Source of the DNA: Sorangium cellulosum | Lineage (GTDB): Bacteria > Myxococcota_A > Polyangia > Polyangiales > Polyangiaceae | Direction: 5' to 3' | DNA length: 64,000 bases | Assembly: GCF_002950945.1 (NCBI RefSeq) | Contig: NZ_CP012673.1 | Location: 5,951,001-6,015,000, forward strand | Shown: positions 16,751 through 25,604 of the stretch, one piece after another | Layout of the letters: every line of letters starts with the position of its first letter | How positions within the stretch are numbered: the stretch's first letter is position 1 | The notes under the pieces: model-generated | Databases searched by the model: none | Told to the model about the DNA's origin: nothing | What the model saw: only the letters and a program-made list of their open reading frames with translations | Translations under genes and position numbers: made by a program

Positions 16751-18325
16751 GTGAACGCCGAGCCCGGCCGCGCGCGAGGAGAAGGGGACGCTCTGGCTGA
16801 CGCTCTGACCGACGTGCAGGGCGCGCTCGCTCCCGGAGACGACGAGAGCCCCCGTGGCCGCGCGCCGCAGCGCGACGCCGCGGAGGGCGCCGCCGGGCGC
16901 AAGTACGCGGTCGAGGAGGTGAACCGCGCCCTCGTCGCCGCCGCCGGCCGGCCGCGGACGGTGCTCGACGTCGGCTGCGGGATCGGGCTCAACGGGGCCG
17001 CCCTCAAGCGCGCGGGCGCGCGTGTGACCGGGATCGAGATCGCGCCCGCGTCGCTCGCGCGCGCCCGCGCGGCGCTCGACGAGGTCGTCGCCGCCGACAT
17101 GACGAGCGACGCCGCCGTGCGCGAGGCGCTCGGGGACCGGCGCTTCGACCTGATCCTGTTCGCCGACGTGCTCGAGCACACGGCCGATCCGCTGGCCGCG
17201 CTCTGCCGCTTCCTGCCCCACCTCGAGGAGGACGGGCACGTCATCGTCTCGCTCCCGAACGTCGCGGCCTGGCCGGTGCGCCTCGGCCTGCTCGCCGGCC
17301 GCTTCGACTACGCGCCGAGCGGCATCCTCGACGACTCGCACCTGCGCTTCTTCACCCGCGCGTCGGCGATCCGGCTCGTCGAGCGCGCCGGGCTCGAGGT
17401 GCTCCGCGTCGAGCAGAACCCGATGATCGTGCGCGCCGCCAAGGACCTCATCCTGCGCGGCCTCGACCCGGGCGGCGACCCCACCGACCTCGCGCGCTCC
17501 CTCCCTTACAAGGCGTACCACGCGCTCGTCCGCCCGCTCGAGGACGTGATCGCCGACCGCGCGCCCGGCCTGCTCGCGTTCCAGAACGTGATCGTCGCGA
17601 GGAAACCCCCGCGCCCCCGCCGGATGCAGCTCACCGTCGGCATGCTCACGATGGATGAAGAGGAGAGCGTCGGCGCCATGATCGGCGAGATCCGGCGGGT
17701 CGCGCCGGACGCGGAGATCCTCTGCGTCGACAGCTCCACGCGGGACAGGACCCCCGAGATCGCGGCCCGCCTCGGCGCGCGTGTGCTCCGGCAGGTGCCG
17801 CCGCGCGGCCACGGCCCGGCCATGGAGCTCCTCATGTACAGCGCCGCCGCCCGGAGCGAGCTGCTCATCTACCTCGATTGCGACTTCACCTACCCCGCCG
17901 ACAACATCCCGGTGCTCCGGCGGGCCATCGAGGACGAGGGCGCCGACGTGGTGAACTGCGCGCGCACCCGCACGCGGCCCGCGGCCATGCCCGTCCCGAA
18001 CTACGTCGCCAACCGCGCCTTCGCGGCCATGGCGCACGCGATGCACGGCATCCCCACCTGTGATGTCCACAGCGGTATGCGCGCCTACCGCTGCTCGGTG
18101 ATTCGCGCGTTCGACTTCGACGGAGAGGGGGACGCGCTGCCGATCGACACGCTGCTCTTCCCTGCAAAGTGCGGCTATCGCGTGGTGGAGATGCCCATCG
18201 ACTACAACGAGCGCGTCGGCACGTCGAAGCTGCGCAAGCTGGCTGGCACGGTCTGGACCATGATTCGCCTCGTGCGCGCGCTCCCCGTGGGCGCGCGGCT
18301 CGGCGAGCGCTACGAGCGCCGCTGA
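16751..18325 (+). CDS. Methyltransferase-glycosyltransferase family 2 fusion
   Basis: A GTG at 16751 gives 524 residues with two enzymes in one chain. Residues 45-275 form a class I SAM methyltransferase: motif I TVLDVGCGIGLNGAAL, then GIEIAPASLARA and LILFADVLEHTADPL, as in UbiG-like enzymes. Residues 290-500 are a GT-A family 2 glycosyltransferase: LTVGMLTMDEEESVGAMI, a VDSSTRDRTPEIA nucleotide-binding strand, and YLDCDFTYPADNIP in place of the usual DxD. The ending resembles dolichyl-phosphate mannose synthase-type enzymes (VEMPIDYNERVGTSKL) but lacks their membrane helices. It probably acts on a cell-surface glycan or lipid precursor; the substrate is unknown. Confidence 0.9.
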   Translation: MNAEPGRARGEGDALADALTDVQGALAPGDDESPRGRAPQRDAAEGAAGRKYAVEEVNRALVAAAGRPRTVLDVGCGIGLNGAALKRAGARVTGIEIAPASLARARAALDEVVAADMTSDAAVREALGDRRFDLILFADVLEHTADPLAALCRFLPHLEEDGHVIVSLPNVAAWPVRLGLLAGRFDYAPSGILDDSHLRFFTRASAIRLVERAGLEVLRVEQNPMIVRAAKDLILRGLDPGGDPTDLARSLPYKAYHALVRPLEDVIADRAPGLLAFQNVIVARKPPRPRRMQLTVGMLTMDEEESVGAMIGEIRRVAPDAEILCVDSSTRDRTPEIAARLGARVLRQVPPRGHGPAMELLMYSAAARSELLIYLDCDFTYPADNIPVLRRAIEDEGADVVNCARTRTRPAAMPVPNYVANRAFAAMAHAMHGIPTCDVHSGMRAYRCSVIRAFDFDGEGDALPIDTLLFPAKCGYRVVEMPIDYNERVGTSKLRKLAGTVWTMIRLVRALPVGARLGERYERR

Positions 18326-18478
18326 GCGTCACCCCGGCGCCACGGCAGCGCCACCGGAACGCGCGATGACGAGCGAGGACGACAGCAGCGCGACGCGGCG
18401 CGGCGTCGCCGCTCCTGCGTGGTCATCCCATGACGGTCGCCTATACTCGGCCCCCTTCAACTCCCGAGGAGGCAGCCC

Positions 18479-19465
18479 ATGCGGTATCTGAACGGTGTTT
18501 ATGTACTAGGTGTATTCGCGCTGACCGGCGCCGCCGCCGCGGCGGGCTGCGGGAGCGACGACGCCGGCGCGACGAGCTCGAACCCCTCGGGGACCGGCGG
18601 CGGCGGCGGCGGCGACTGCGAGCTGACGAACCCGGTCTGCACGGCCGTCGCCTCCGACTGCATCGCCGTCCACGACAACAAGGGCGCGACCAAGTTCGGG
18701 CTGCGCATGGCGCAGCTCACGATCACGAAGCCCGACGTGCTCGCGAGCGGCTTCGTCGCCAGCCTCGTCGCCGAGGGGTTAACGATGAATTTGCCCCAGT
18801 GTTACCTGAACGGCACCGGGACCTTCTCCTGGCTGCTCGAGTTCGACACGGAGACCGGCAAGCTGCGCACCGGCGGCGCCCTGCCCACGGACGACCCGCG
18901 CGCGGGCTACTGCTTCGCCAACATGACCGTGGGCGAGTTCGAGATCGCGCCGACGGAGCTCGACGCCCCCCTCACGGACGGGGCGTGGAGCGGCGAGGCC
19001 GAGAGCCTCAACGTGCCGATCTTCCTGGACGCCGACGCGGAGCCGATCGTCCTGCCGCTGCACCAGGTGCGGCTCTCCGACGCGACGGTGTCGGCGGATA
19101 ACAACTGCATCGGGCGGCGCAACGTGCTCGACCGGACCACCCTCTGCGCCCCCGACGAGGAACACCCCGCGTTCACCAACGGCGGCAAGCTCTCCGCCTT
19201 CGTCACGCTGGAGGAGGTCGACAAGGTGATCCTCCCGAGCGTCGAGCAGAGCCTCTGTGTCGTGCTCTCGGGTAATATCGGAGAATACGGCACCGGTGAG
19301 ATGCCCAATACGTGCAAGCGGGACGAGAACGGCCAGATCGTGCTGAAGGGCGACTGGTGCAGCGCGACGAACGCGCCGGCGACGGAGGACTGCGCAGACG
19401 CCTATGCGCTCGCCGCCGATTATGCCGCGAGCGGCGTCGAGATCACGGGGCTCTGCGCGCAGTAG
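18479..19465 (+). CDS. Secreted lipoprotein of unknown function
   Basis: The 328-residue product has a signal peptide ending AAAAAGC (about Cys24), a Gly/Ser linker with seven Gly in a row, and a mature domain with many Cys spread along it, suggesting disulfides. GAGGAGG is well placed before the ATG, and TATACT at about 18442 may be a -10. Segments such as LTITKPDVLASGFVASLVAEGL and LSAFVTLEEVDKVILPSVEQSLCVVLSG have beta character. The style is typical of myxobacterial outer-membrane lipoproteins. No enzyme motif is visible. It precedes another lipoprotein gene on the same strand. Confidence 0.85.
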   Translation: MRYLNGVYVLGVFALTGAAAAAGCGSDDAGATSSNPSGTGGGGGGDCELTNPVCTAVASDCIAVHDNKGATKFGLRMAQLTITKPDVLASGFVASLVAEGLTMNLPQCYLNGTGTFSWLLEFDTETGKLRTGGALPTDDPRAGYCFANMTVGEFEIAPTELDAPLTDGAWSGEAESLNVPIFLDADAEPIVLPLHQVRLSDATVSADNNCIGRRNVLDRTTLCAPDEEHPAFTNGGKLSAFVTLEEVDKVILPSVEQSLCVVLSGNIGEYGTGEMPNTCKRDENGQIVLKGDWCSATNAPATEDCADAYALAADYAASGVEITGLCAQ

Positions 19466-19476
19466 CGCTTGCGGGG

Positions 19477-19492
19477 CGCTCTCCGGAGAGCG
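19477..19492. repeat. Perfect 16-bp palindrome
   Basis: CGCTCTCCGGAGAGCG lies 12 bp after the lipoprotein stop and 77 bp before the next start. It has no loop and no T-tract, so an operator-like site is as likely as a terminator stem. Confidence 0.4.
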
Positions 19493-19568
19493 TACGATCT
19501 GTCGTGGCGCTCTGAGGCCCGCGCCCGCGGGCCCTGCGCTGCGGGTCGCGCTCTTCGGAGGATTCCTT

Positions 19569-22500
19569 ATGCCCCGCGTCATCAAGCATCTCTCCGCCCT
19601 CGTGCTTCTCCTTGTCATCGCCGGGTGCGCCGCTTCGGGCGGCGGCTGCGCCGGCTGCGGAATGACCCCCCTCCCCGCCGGCTTCAAGCCCGCGGATCGC
19701 ATCGAGAACGCAGGCTCGGCCCGGCTCACGGCGTCGGGCGTCGAGTTCCTCGAGCAGAACCTGGGCGTCCTCGGGCGCGCGCTGCTCGGCGGCGGGGAAA
19801 GCGGCGTGATCACCTTCTCCGTCCCCAGGTCCCCGGGGTCGGTCCTCGGCGGCATCATCGATTACACGCTCTGTCCCGACGGGGCCGATCCGGGGGCGAC
19901 CCCCCCGACGTGCACGGCCGAGATCGACGTGGGGCGCGCGGCGCTGCAAATCCAGCCCAGGGCACCGCACAACCTCGTCATCCGGGGGCCGCTGCCGGTG
20001 CGAATGCAGAGCCTGCCCATCTTCCTGGACGGCGGCGTCCTCGGCGAGAGCACCCAGTACGTCACCCTCAACGGCAACGGCGCATGCCCGCCCGACGAGC
20101 AGTCCTTCGCGGACATCGATGTCGAGGTCGATCTCTCGATCGAGATCGACGTCAACCCGCAGCACTCGCGCCAGGGTTACTCGCGCGTCAAGGTCACCCG
20201 GCTGTCGATCGACGAAGATCAGCTCGAGTCGAGCCTGCACCTCGACTGCGGCGGCACGTGGGTCGGCGATGCCCTGGACTTCGTGAAGCCGATCATCACG
20301 AGCTTCATGGGATCCATGTCCGACGCGCTGAAGACCCAGCTCGACCAGCAGCTCTGTCTGAAGGCCGATCCGGTCCTGGACCCGGCCTGCCCCGACGGCA
20401 CGAACGACGTCGCCGGCGTCTGCCGTTACGGCACGCAGCCGAGCGACGACTGCGCCTCGGTCCTGCTCGGCGTCGAGGGCCACCTCGACCTCGGACGGCT
20501 GCTCGCGAGCCTCTCGCCGGGCGCCCAGGGCGGGTTCGACCTGCTGCTCGCGGGCGGCGGCACGGGCAAACGGGACGACAACTCGAACCGCGCGTGGGGC
20601 GACATCAACCCCGTCGACGGCGGGCTCACCCTCGGCCTCTACGGCGGCGCCGAGCCGGTGCCGACGTCGAAATGTGTGCCGCTGTCCGACCTGCCTTTGC
20701 CCACGGGCATCCCGATTCCCGACGAGCTCGTCGCCAACACGGTCTCCGGCTGGCCCCAGGACACCCCCGGCCCGCACATCGGCCTCGCGATCTCCGAGCG
20801 CTTCGCGAATTACGCCATGAACGGTCTCTACAACAGCGGATCGTTGTGTCTGGGGATCTCCACGGAGACGGTGCCTTTCCTCAACTCCGGCACCCTGGGG
20901 CTCCTGGCCCCGTCGATGAAGGACCTCGCGCTGCAGCACGAGCCGCAGCAGGTCGCGCTCGTCATCCGCCCGCAGACGCCCCCCCGGGTGACCTTCGGCA
21001 ACGGCACGGACGCCACGGAGGATCCGCTGATCCGCGTCGAGCTCGACCGGGCGAGCTTCGACTTCTACGTGTGGTCGCTGGATCGGTTCATCCGGTTCAT
21101 GACGGCGACCTTCGATCTCGACGTGCCCGTGAACCTCGCGGTCACGCCCGAGGGGCTCACGCCGGTGATCGAGACGATCGGGGTCGAGAACGGCGAGGTG
21201 ACGAACAGCGGGCTGCTCCGGGAGAACCCCAAGACCATCGCGTCGTCGTTGGGCGGGCTCATCGGCAGCCAGGTCGGCCAGCTGCTCGGCGGCGGCATTC
21301 CGGCGATCGATCTGAACGGGCCGCTCGCGGGGCTCGGGCTCTCGCTCGTCCTCCCCGAGTCGGCCTCCGGCGCGGGCTCCCCCGGCCTGCGGAAGCTCAC
21401 GAAGGGGGACGAGAATTACCTCGGCATCTTCGCGGCGTTCGGCGCGGGGGCCGAGCGGCGAGGGCTACAAAGCGAGACCGAGGCCGAGCTGACCCGGAAG
21501 GAGGTGCAGGCCGAGGGGCTCCGCCTGGCGACCATGACGCCCGACAACGGGCCGACGGGCCGGCTCGTGATGCGCTCGCCGCTCGACGACGGCACCCGGA
21601 TCATCGAGTACTCGTACCGCATCGACAGCGGCGTGTGGCGCCCGTTCACGCGCGATCGCATCGTCGATCTTCGCGACGACTGGCTGCGGCTGCCGGGGCG
21701 CCACGTGATCTCGGTGCGGTCGCGGATCGCGGGGGATCCGCTGTCGCTCGACCCGACGCCGGCGGCGGTGGAGATGGTGGTCGACGTCGACCCACCGGTC
21801 ATCACGGTCGGCGCCGCGGCGGACGGCCGGGTGCCGCTCGAGGTGCGCGATCGGGTCTCGGACGCGGCGCGCGCGCAGGTGCGCGTACGGCTCGACGGCG
21901 GGGCGTGGTCGCCCTGGGCGACGGCGGCGGAGATGACGGCGGTGGAGGTCGGCGAGGCCGCCGAGATCGAGGTCGAGGCCGTGGACGAGGAGGGCAACGT
22001 CGGCACGGCGCGACAGGCGATCCTCCGCGGGCGGGTCCCGATCGATCCGTCCGCCGGCTGCGGCTGCGCCGTGGTCGGCGCGTCTTCCGGCGGCAGCGGG
22101 CCGGCGGGCGCCCTCTGGCTCGGCCTCGGCGCCGCGGCGATCGCCTTACGGCTCATGCGGCGCGGCGGCGGCCGGGGCGCGCGGCGCGCGGCGCCCGCCC
22201 AGACCGCCGGGCGCGCGTCGCCCGTCCGGGCCGCCGGGAGGCGTGTGCGGGGCGCGCTCGCGGGCGCCGCGGTCGTCGCGCTCTTCGGCGCGCACGCCGG
22301 CTGCTCGTGCGGCGACGATCCGACCGTGGAGAAGCCGGCGTGCGTGGCGCCCGACTGCACGACGCTGGAGCACGGGCTGATCGGGGCATACACGTCGGTC
22401 GCGGTCGCCGACGACAAGCGCACGGTCTGGGTCGCGGGCTACGCGGAGGCGGACTGGCGCAACGCGTTCCAGTGGGGCGACCTCGTGGTCGGCACGTGGG

Positions 22501-23738
22501 ACGGCGCGGCGGTCGCGTGGGAAGCGATCGACGGGGTGCCCGCGGAGCCCGAGGTCGATCCCGAGCGGTTCGACGTGGAGGGGTTCCGGGGAGGCCAGAC
22601 CGATCCCGGCGACGACGTCGGCCTCTGGACCTCCATCGCGATCGGTCCGGACGGCGAGCCGGCGGTGGCCTACTACGACCGGACGAACCGCGGGCTGAAG
22701 TTCGCGCAGAAGCAGGGCGACACGTGGGCCGTGAGCTCCGTGCAGCGCGCCCCGAACAGCGACATCGGCCGGTACGCGAAGCTGCTCTTCGTGAAGGGGC
22801 TGCCCGTCATCGCCTACCTCGCGATCGAGCCGGGCGAGGACGGGGCGGTCACGTCGAGCGTCCGGCTCGCGGCGGGCGAGAGCGCCACGCCCGCGGAGGG
22901 CGCGTGGCGCTTCGAGGACGTCGTGAAGGACGAGGCGACGCCGTGCCGCGAGTTCCTCTGCGGCGGGGGGACGAAGTGCATCAAGACGACGGGGCGCTGC
23001 GCGACGCCGCTGGCGAGCGACGCGTGCTCGCCAGCGTGCGGCACCGACCAGGCATGCTTCGATCAGGAAGGCGCGCCGGTGTGCGCGGGGCTCTCCGCCG
23101 GGAACCGGACCGAGACCTACCCCGAGGCGATCGGCACCTACATCGCGATGGCGCCGGACGCCGCGGGCGGGTTCGGGCTGGCGTTCTATGATCGGCTCCA
23201 CGGCAACGTGGTGATCGCGGCGAAGCGGATGGGGCAATGGGAGACCCGCATCGTGGACGGGGAGGCGCCGGACGGGACGGACACGGGCGACGTCGGGATG
23301 GGGACCTCGCTGTTCATCGATCGCGCGGGCGACTGGCACCTCGCCTACGCGGACGGGCTCGCCGAGGGGCTGCGGTACACGCGGGTGAAGGGCGGCACCG
23401 AGGTCGGGGCGTCCGAGGTGGCGGACGACGGGCTCGGGATCGAGGGGGTCCGGTTCGAGGACGGGCAGCACCTCGTGGGCGACGACGCGAACGTGTTCGT
23501 CACGGCGGGCGGCGAGGTGCGCATCAGCTACCAGGACGCGACGAGCGGGACGCTGCGGCTCGCGATCGGGACCAGGAGCGGCGACGGCCACAGCTGGCTC
23601 GTGCAGGCGATCGAGCAGGAAGGGTTCGCGGGGGCGTTCTCGCGGATCCTCGAGGTGGACGGGCGGCTGCTGATCGCGAACTGGTGGCGCGTGGGCGGAC
23701 AGACCACGGCGGGGGATGTCGCGATCGTGGAGCCGTGA
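19569..23738 (+). CDS. Two exported proteins in one frame: MYXO-CTERM lipoprotein joined to a second lipoprotein
   Basis: The ATG at 19569 follows GGAGG and encodes a lipoprotein signal ending VIAGC. Residues 30-820 form a large secreted domain. Near residue 831 comes a Cys-Gly-Cys motif, then a hydrophobic helix (about 846-862) and an Arg/Gly tail (RRGGGRGARR), the three-part MYXO-CTERM signal that normally ends a protein. The frame has no stop there. It runs into a second signal-like stretch (GALAGAAVVALFGAHAGC) and a 480-residue domain with beta-propeller-like repeats (WTSIAIGPDGEPAVAYYDRTNRGLKFA) and a Cys-rich insert (CREFLCGGGTKCIKTTGRC). An in-frame GTG at 22245 would start the second protein exactly at its signal. 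Either a natural fusion or two genes that lost a stop. Confidence 0.75.
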   Translation: MPRVIKHLSALVLLLVIAGCAASGGGCAGCGMTPLPAGFKPADRIENAGSARLTASGVEFLEQNLGVLGRALLGGGESGVITFSVPRSPGSVLGGIIDYTLCPDGADPGATPPTCTAEIDVGRAALQIQPRAPHNLVIRGPLPVRMQSLPIFLDGGVLGESTQYVTLNGNGACPPDEQSFADIDVEVDLSIEIDVNPQHSRQGYSRVKVTRLSIDEDQLESSLHLDCGGTWVGDALDFVKPIITSFMGSMSDALKTQLDQQLCLKADPVLDPACPDGTNDVAGVCRYGTQPSDDCASVLLGVEGHLDLGRLLASLSPGAQGGFDLLLAGGGTGKRDDNSNRAWGDINPVDGGLTLGLYGGAEPVPTSKCVPLSDLPLPTGIPIPDELVANTVSGWPQDTPGPHIGLAISERFANYAMNGLYNSGSLCLGISTETVPFLNSGTLGLLAPSMKDLALQHEPQQVALVIRPQTPPRVTFGNGTDATEDPLIRVELDRASFDFYVWSLDRFIRFMTATFDLDVPVNLAVTPEGLTPVIETIGVENGEVTNSGLLRENPKTIASSLGGLIGSQVGQLLGGGIPAIDLNGPLAGLGLSLVLPESASGAGSPGLRKLTKGDENYLGIFAAFGAGAERRGLQSETEAELTRKEVQAEGLRLATMTPDNGPTGRLVMRSPLDDGTRIIEYSYRIDSGVWRPFTRDRIVDLRDDWLRLPGRHVISVRSRIAGDPLSLDPTPAAVEMVVDVDPPVITVGAAADGRVPLEVRDRVSDAARAQVRVRLDGGAWSPWATAAEMTAVEVGEAAEIEVEAVDEEGNVGTARQAILRGRVPIDPSAGCGCAVVGASSGGSGPAGALWLGLGAAAIALRLMRRGGGRGARRAAPAQTAGRASPVRAAGRRVRGALAGAAVVALFGAHAGCSCGDDPTVEKPACVAPDCTTLEHGLIGAYTSVAVADDKRTVWVAGYAEADWRNAFQWGDLVVGTWDGAAVAWEAIDGVPAEPEVDPERFDVEGFRGGQTDPGDDVGLWTSIAIGPDGEPAVAYYDRTNRGLKFAQKQGDTWAVSSVQRAPNSDIGRYAKLLFVKGLPVIAYLAIEPGEDGAVTSSVRLAAGESATPAEGAWRFEDVVKDEATPCREFLCGGGTKCIKTTGRCATPLASDACSPACGTDQACFDQEGAPVCAGLSAGNRTETYPEAIGTYIAMAPDAAGGFGLAFYDRLHGNVVIAAKRMGQWETRIVDGEAPDGTDTGDVGMGTSLFIDRAGDWHLAYADGLAEGLRYTRVKGGTEVGASEVADDGLGIEGVRFEDGQHLVGDDANVFVTAGGEVRISYQDATSGTLRLAIGTRSGDGHSWLVQAIEQEGFAGAFSRILEVDGRLLIANWWRVGGQTTAGDVAIVEP

Positions 23739-23766
23739 CGACGTGGCTCCGGGGGGGGCGGCCCGA

Positions 23767-23855
23767 GGGGCTCACACCACGGCCCGTCGCCCGCGCCGCG
23801 CGACGAGCTCTCTCCCCTCGGACCTCTCGTCCAGCTGGGGCTCACACAACGGCCC
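23767..23855 (+). repeat. 19-bp direct repeat, 70 bp apart
   Basis: GGGGCTCACACCACGGCCC (23767-23785) and GGGGCTCACACAACGGCCC (23837-23855) differ at one base. They lie in the gap between two convergent genes. No function is evident. Confidence 0.6.
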
Positions 23856-24110
23856 TCAGGCGCTCAAGGAGGCAGAGCGGACCTCTGCCGTCGCCGGGCC
23901 GCTCACACGCGCGCGCTCGAGGGCGACGAGCTCCAGGAGTTCCTGCCGGGTCGCCTGGCCGCTGTCGAGCAGCGCGCGCATGTAGCCGTCCACGTAGCCC
24001 TGCGTGCGCGCCAGGCGAGGAGCGCTCTCGCCCCCCTCCCGCGCCGTCAGCATCTCGTGCAGCATCCGCCTGAGCCCCGCCATCGTCTCGGTCTTCGAGC
24101 GCATCGCCAT
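23856..24110 (-). CDS. Small helical protein of unknown function
   Basis: The ATG at 24110 follows GGGCGAGGTG, a usable ribosome binding site, and gives 84 residues; upstream codons of the same frame are not protein-like. The product is helical and mixed-charge (GLRRMLHEMLTAREGG, RTQGYVDGYMRALLDSGQATRQELLELVALERARV). No signal peptide or membrane segment is present. It converges with the long lipoprotein frame and follows a membrane protein gene on the same strand, 67 bp after that gene's stop. No family is recognised. Confidence 0.65.
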   Translation of the reverse strand: MAMRSKTETMAGLRRMLHEMLTAREGGESAPRLARTQGYVDGYMRALLDSGQATRQELLELVALERARVSGPATAEVRSASLSA

Positions 24111-24177
24111 CACCTCGCCCGATCGGCCTAACGGAGGCGGCGGCCTCGGGCCAAATTCCAGGCGCGCGGCGCGCGCG

Positions 24178-25452
24178 TCAGACGCGCGGAAGGCGCGCGA
24201 GCGCAAGGTCGGCGGCGTCGCGCTCGAGCCCGGCGAGCGCGAGGGCCGGACCCTTGCGGGGAACCAGGACCACGCGACAGCGGCCGCGGGACGCCGTGCC
24301 CAGGTGGGAGAGGCCGAAGTCGAGCGCAGCGCCGAAGGCGAAGACGAGCGCGCCCATGCCGAGCAGCTCCGGCGAGCCAGCCCGCGCGCCGTCAACGAGC
24401 AGCGAGACGCCCACGTACGTCCCCAGCCCGAGCGCGACGAGGCCGGCGTAGAGGCCGAGCCGCGGGTAACGCACCTCGCGCGTCGCCCGGAGCAGCGATT
24501 CGACCGGGATGTACGTCTCCCGCTCGCGCAACACCCGGCCGAACAGCTCGGTCCGGCTCCGGACCGTCACGCCCCGCGGGCCCACATCGAGCGCCGCCGG
24601 ACGGCGGTACCGCAGGAGGAAACGGCCGGCCAGCCGGCCGAGGTGGATCACGAAGAGGATGCCGGTCACGGCCAGCAGCACGAGCTGCACCGGACCACGC
24701 GGCGGCGGCGTGAGCTCGCCCGAGAGCCGCGCGGAGGCACGTTCCGGCTCGCCGGTCGCCCAGGCATCCCCGCCGGCCGCTCCCCCGCCCTCCGCGGTCG
24801 CCGCGTCCGCAGCGTCCGGCGCGCGGCTCGGCCGCCGGGCGGGCGCGAGCGCGTCGCGCAGCAGCGAGCGCACGATCGGATCGCGCACCTCCTCCACCAG
24901 CGCCGCGGCCTCGGCGCGCGCGGCCGGCGAGGCGCTCGCCCGCAGCGCGGCCGCGGCGAGGATCGCGCCCGCCCGGCCGAGCTGCGGCAGCGCGCCCTGG
25001 TCGGCCCGCCGCACCAGCGTGGCGATCGCCCGCCAGAGCCCGTCGGCGCGCTCGCCCAGCGCGGCGTCCAGCGCGGTCAGCGCATCGACCGACGTGTAGG
25101 TCGCCAGCCAGACGAGCGCCTCGGCCACACGCCCCTCCGCCTCCACCCCCTCGGGCGGCGACAGCGCCACCCCGCGCGCGAGCAGCGTGGCGAGCAGCAC
25201 CCGGGTCGCGCTCCCCGCGCCCTCGCTGGTGCCTCGCTCGAGCGCGCGGATCGCGTTCCCGTACCGGGTCTCCGCGTCGGCCACCGACAGACCCGCCCGG
25301 TCGACGAGCTCCGCGAGGCCGCTCTCGAGGGTGCTCCGCCGCTCGTCCGCGGCCGCGAACGCCGCCGTATGCACGACCCGCGCGAGGTCGTCGCCATGAG
25401 GGTGTCCGGCAAGCTCATCGAGCACGGCGTGCGGAGAGTGTTCGGGCGTCAT
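24178..25452 (-). CDS. Membrane protein of unknown function
   Basis: The 424-residue product has an N-terminal soluble helical half (about 1-230) rich in Ala/Leu/Glu, resembling a HEAT- or TPR-like scaffold (TALDAALGERADGLWRAIATLVRRADQGAL). Three hydrophobic segments follow: PVQLVLLAVTGILFVIHLG (about 250-270), LYAGLVALGLGTYVGVSLLV (about 330-350) and LLGMGALVFAFGAALDFGL (about 360-380). Between them is a small beta domain (ALDVGPRGVTVRSRTELFGRVLRERETYIP) like a PH-type membrane module. No catalytic motif is seen. Confidence 0.75.
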   Translation of the reverse strand: MTPEHSPHAVLDELAGHPHGDDLARVVHTAAFAAADERRSTLESGLAELVDRAGLSVADAETRYGNAIRALERGTSEGAGSATRVLLATLLARGVALSPPEGVEAEGRVAEALVWLATYTSVDALTALDAALGERADGLWRAIATLVRRADQGALPQLGRAGAILAAAALRASASPAARAEAAALVEEVRDPIVRSLLRDALAPARRPSRAPDAADAATAEGGGAAGGDAWATGEPERASARLSGELTPPPRGPVQLVLLAVTGILFVIHLGRLAGRFLLRYRRPAALDVGPRGVTVRSRTELFGRVLRERETYIPVESLLRATREVRYPRLGLYAGLVALGLGTYVGVSLLVDGARAGSPELLGMGALVFAFGAALDFGLSHLGTASRGRCRVVLVPRKGPALALAGLERDAADLALARLPRV

Positions 25453-25604
25453 CGGCGCGGGCTGGTCGGATTAACTGAACGCCGCCCCTTTGGCTAGTGT
25501 TCCTCGCGGCCCCGGGCGCGCTCGCCCCCCGCCGCCCCCGCCGGGCGCGCCTGGGGCCCGCCGCCACGGGGCCCGTGGGGTCCGCGCGGTCCGCGCCCGG
25601 CGCG

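Noticed and set aside
14279..18070. Histidine kinase extended to 1,263 codons
   Set aside because: The part beyond 15814 is antisense to the transaldolase and methyltransferase genes and has no domain.
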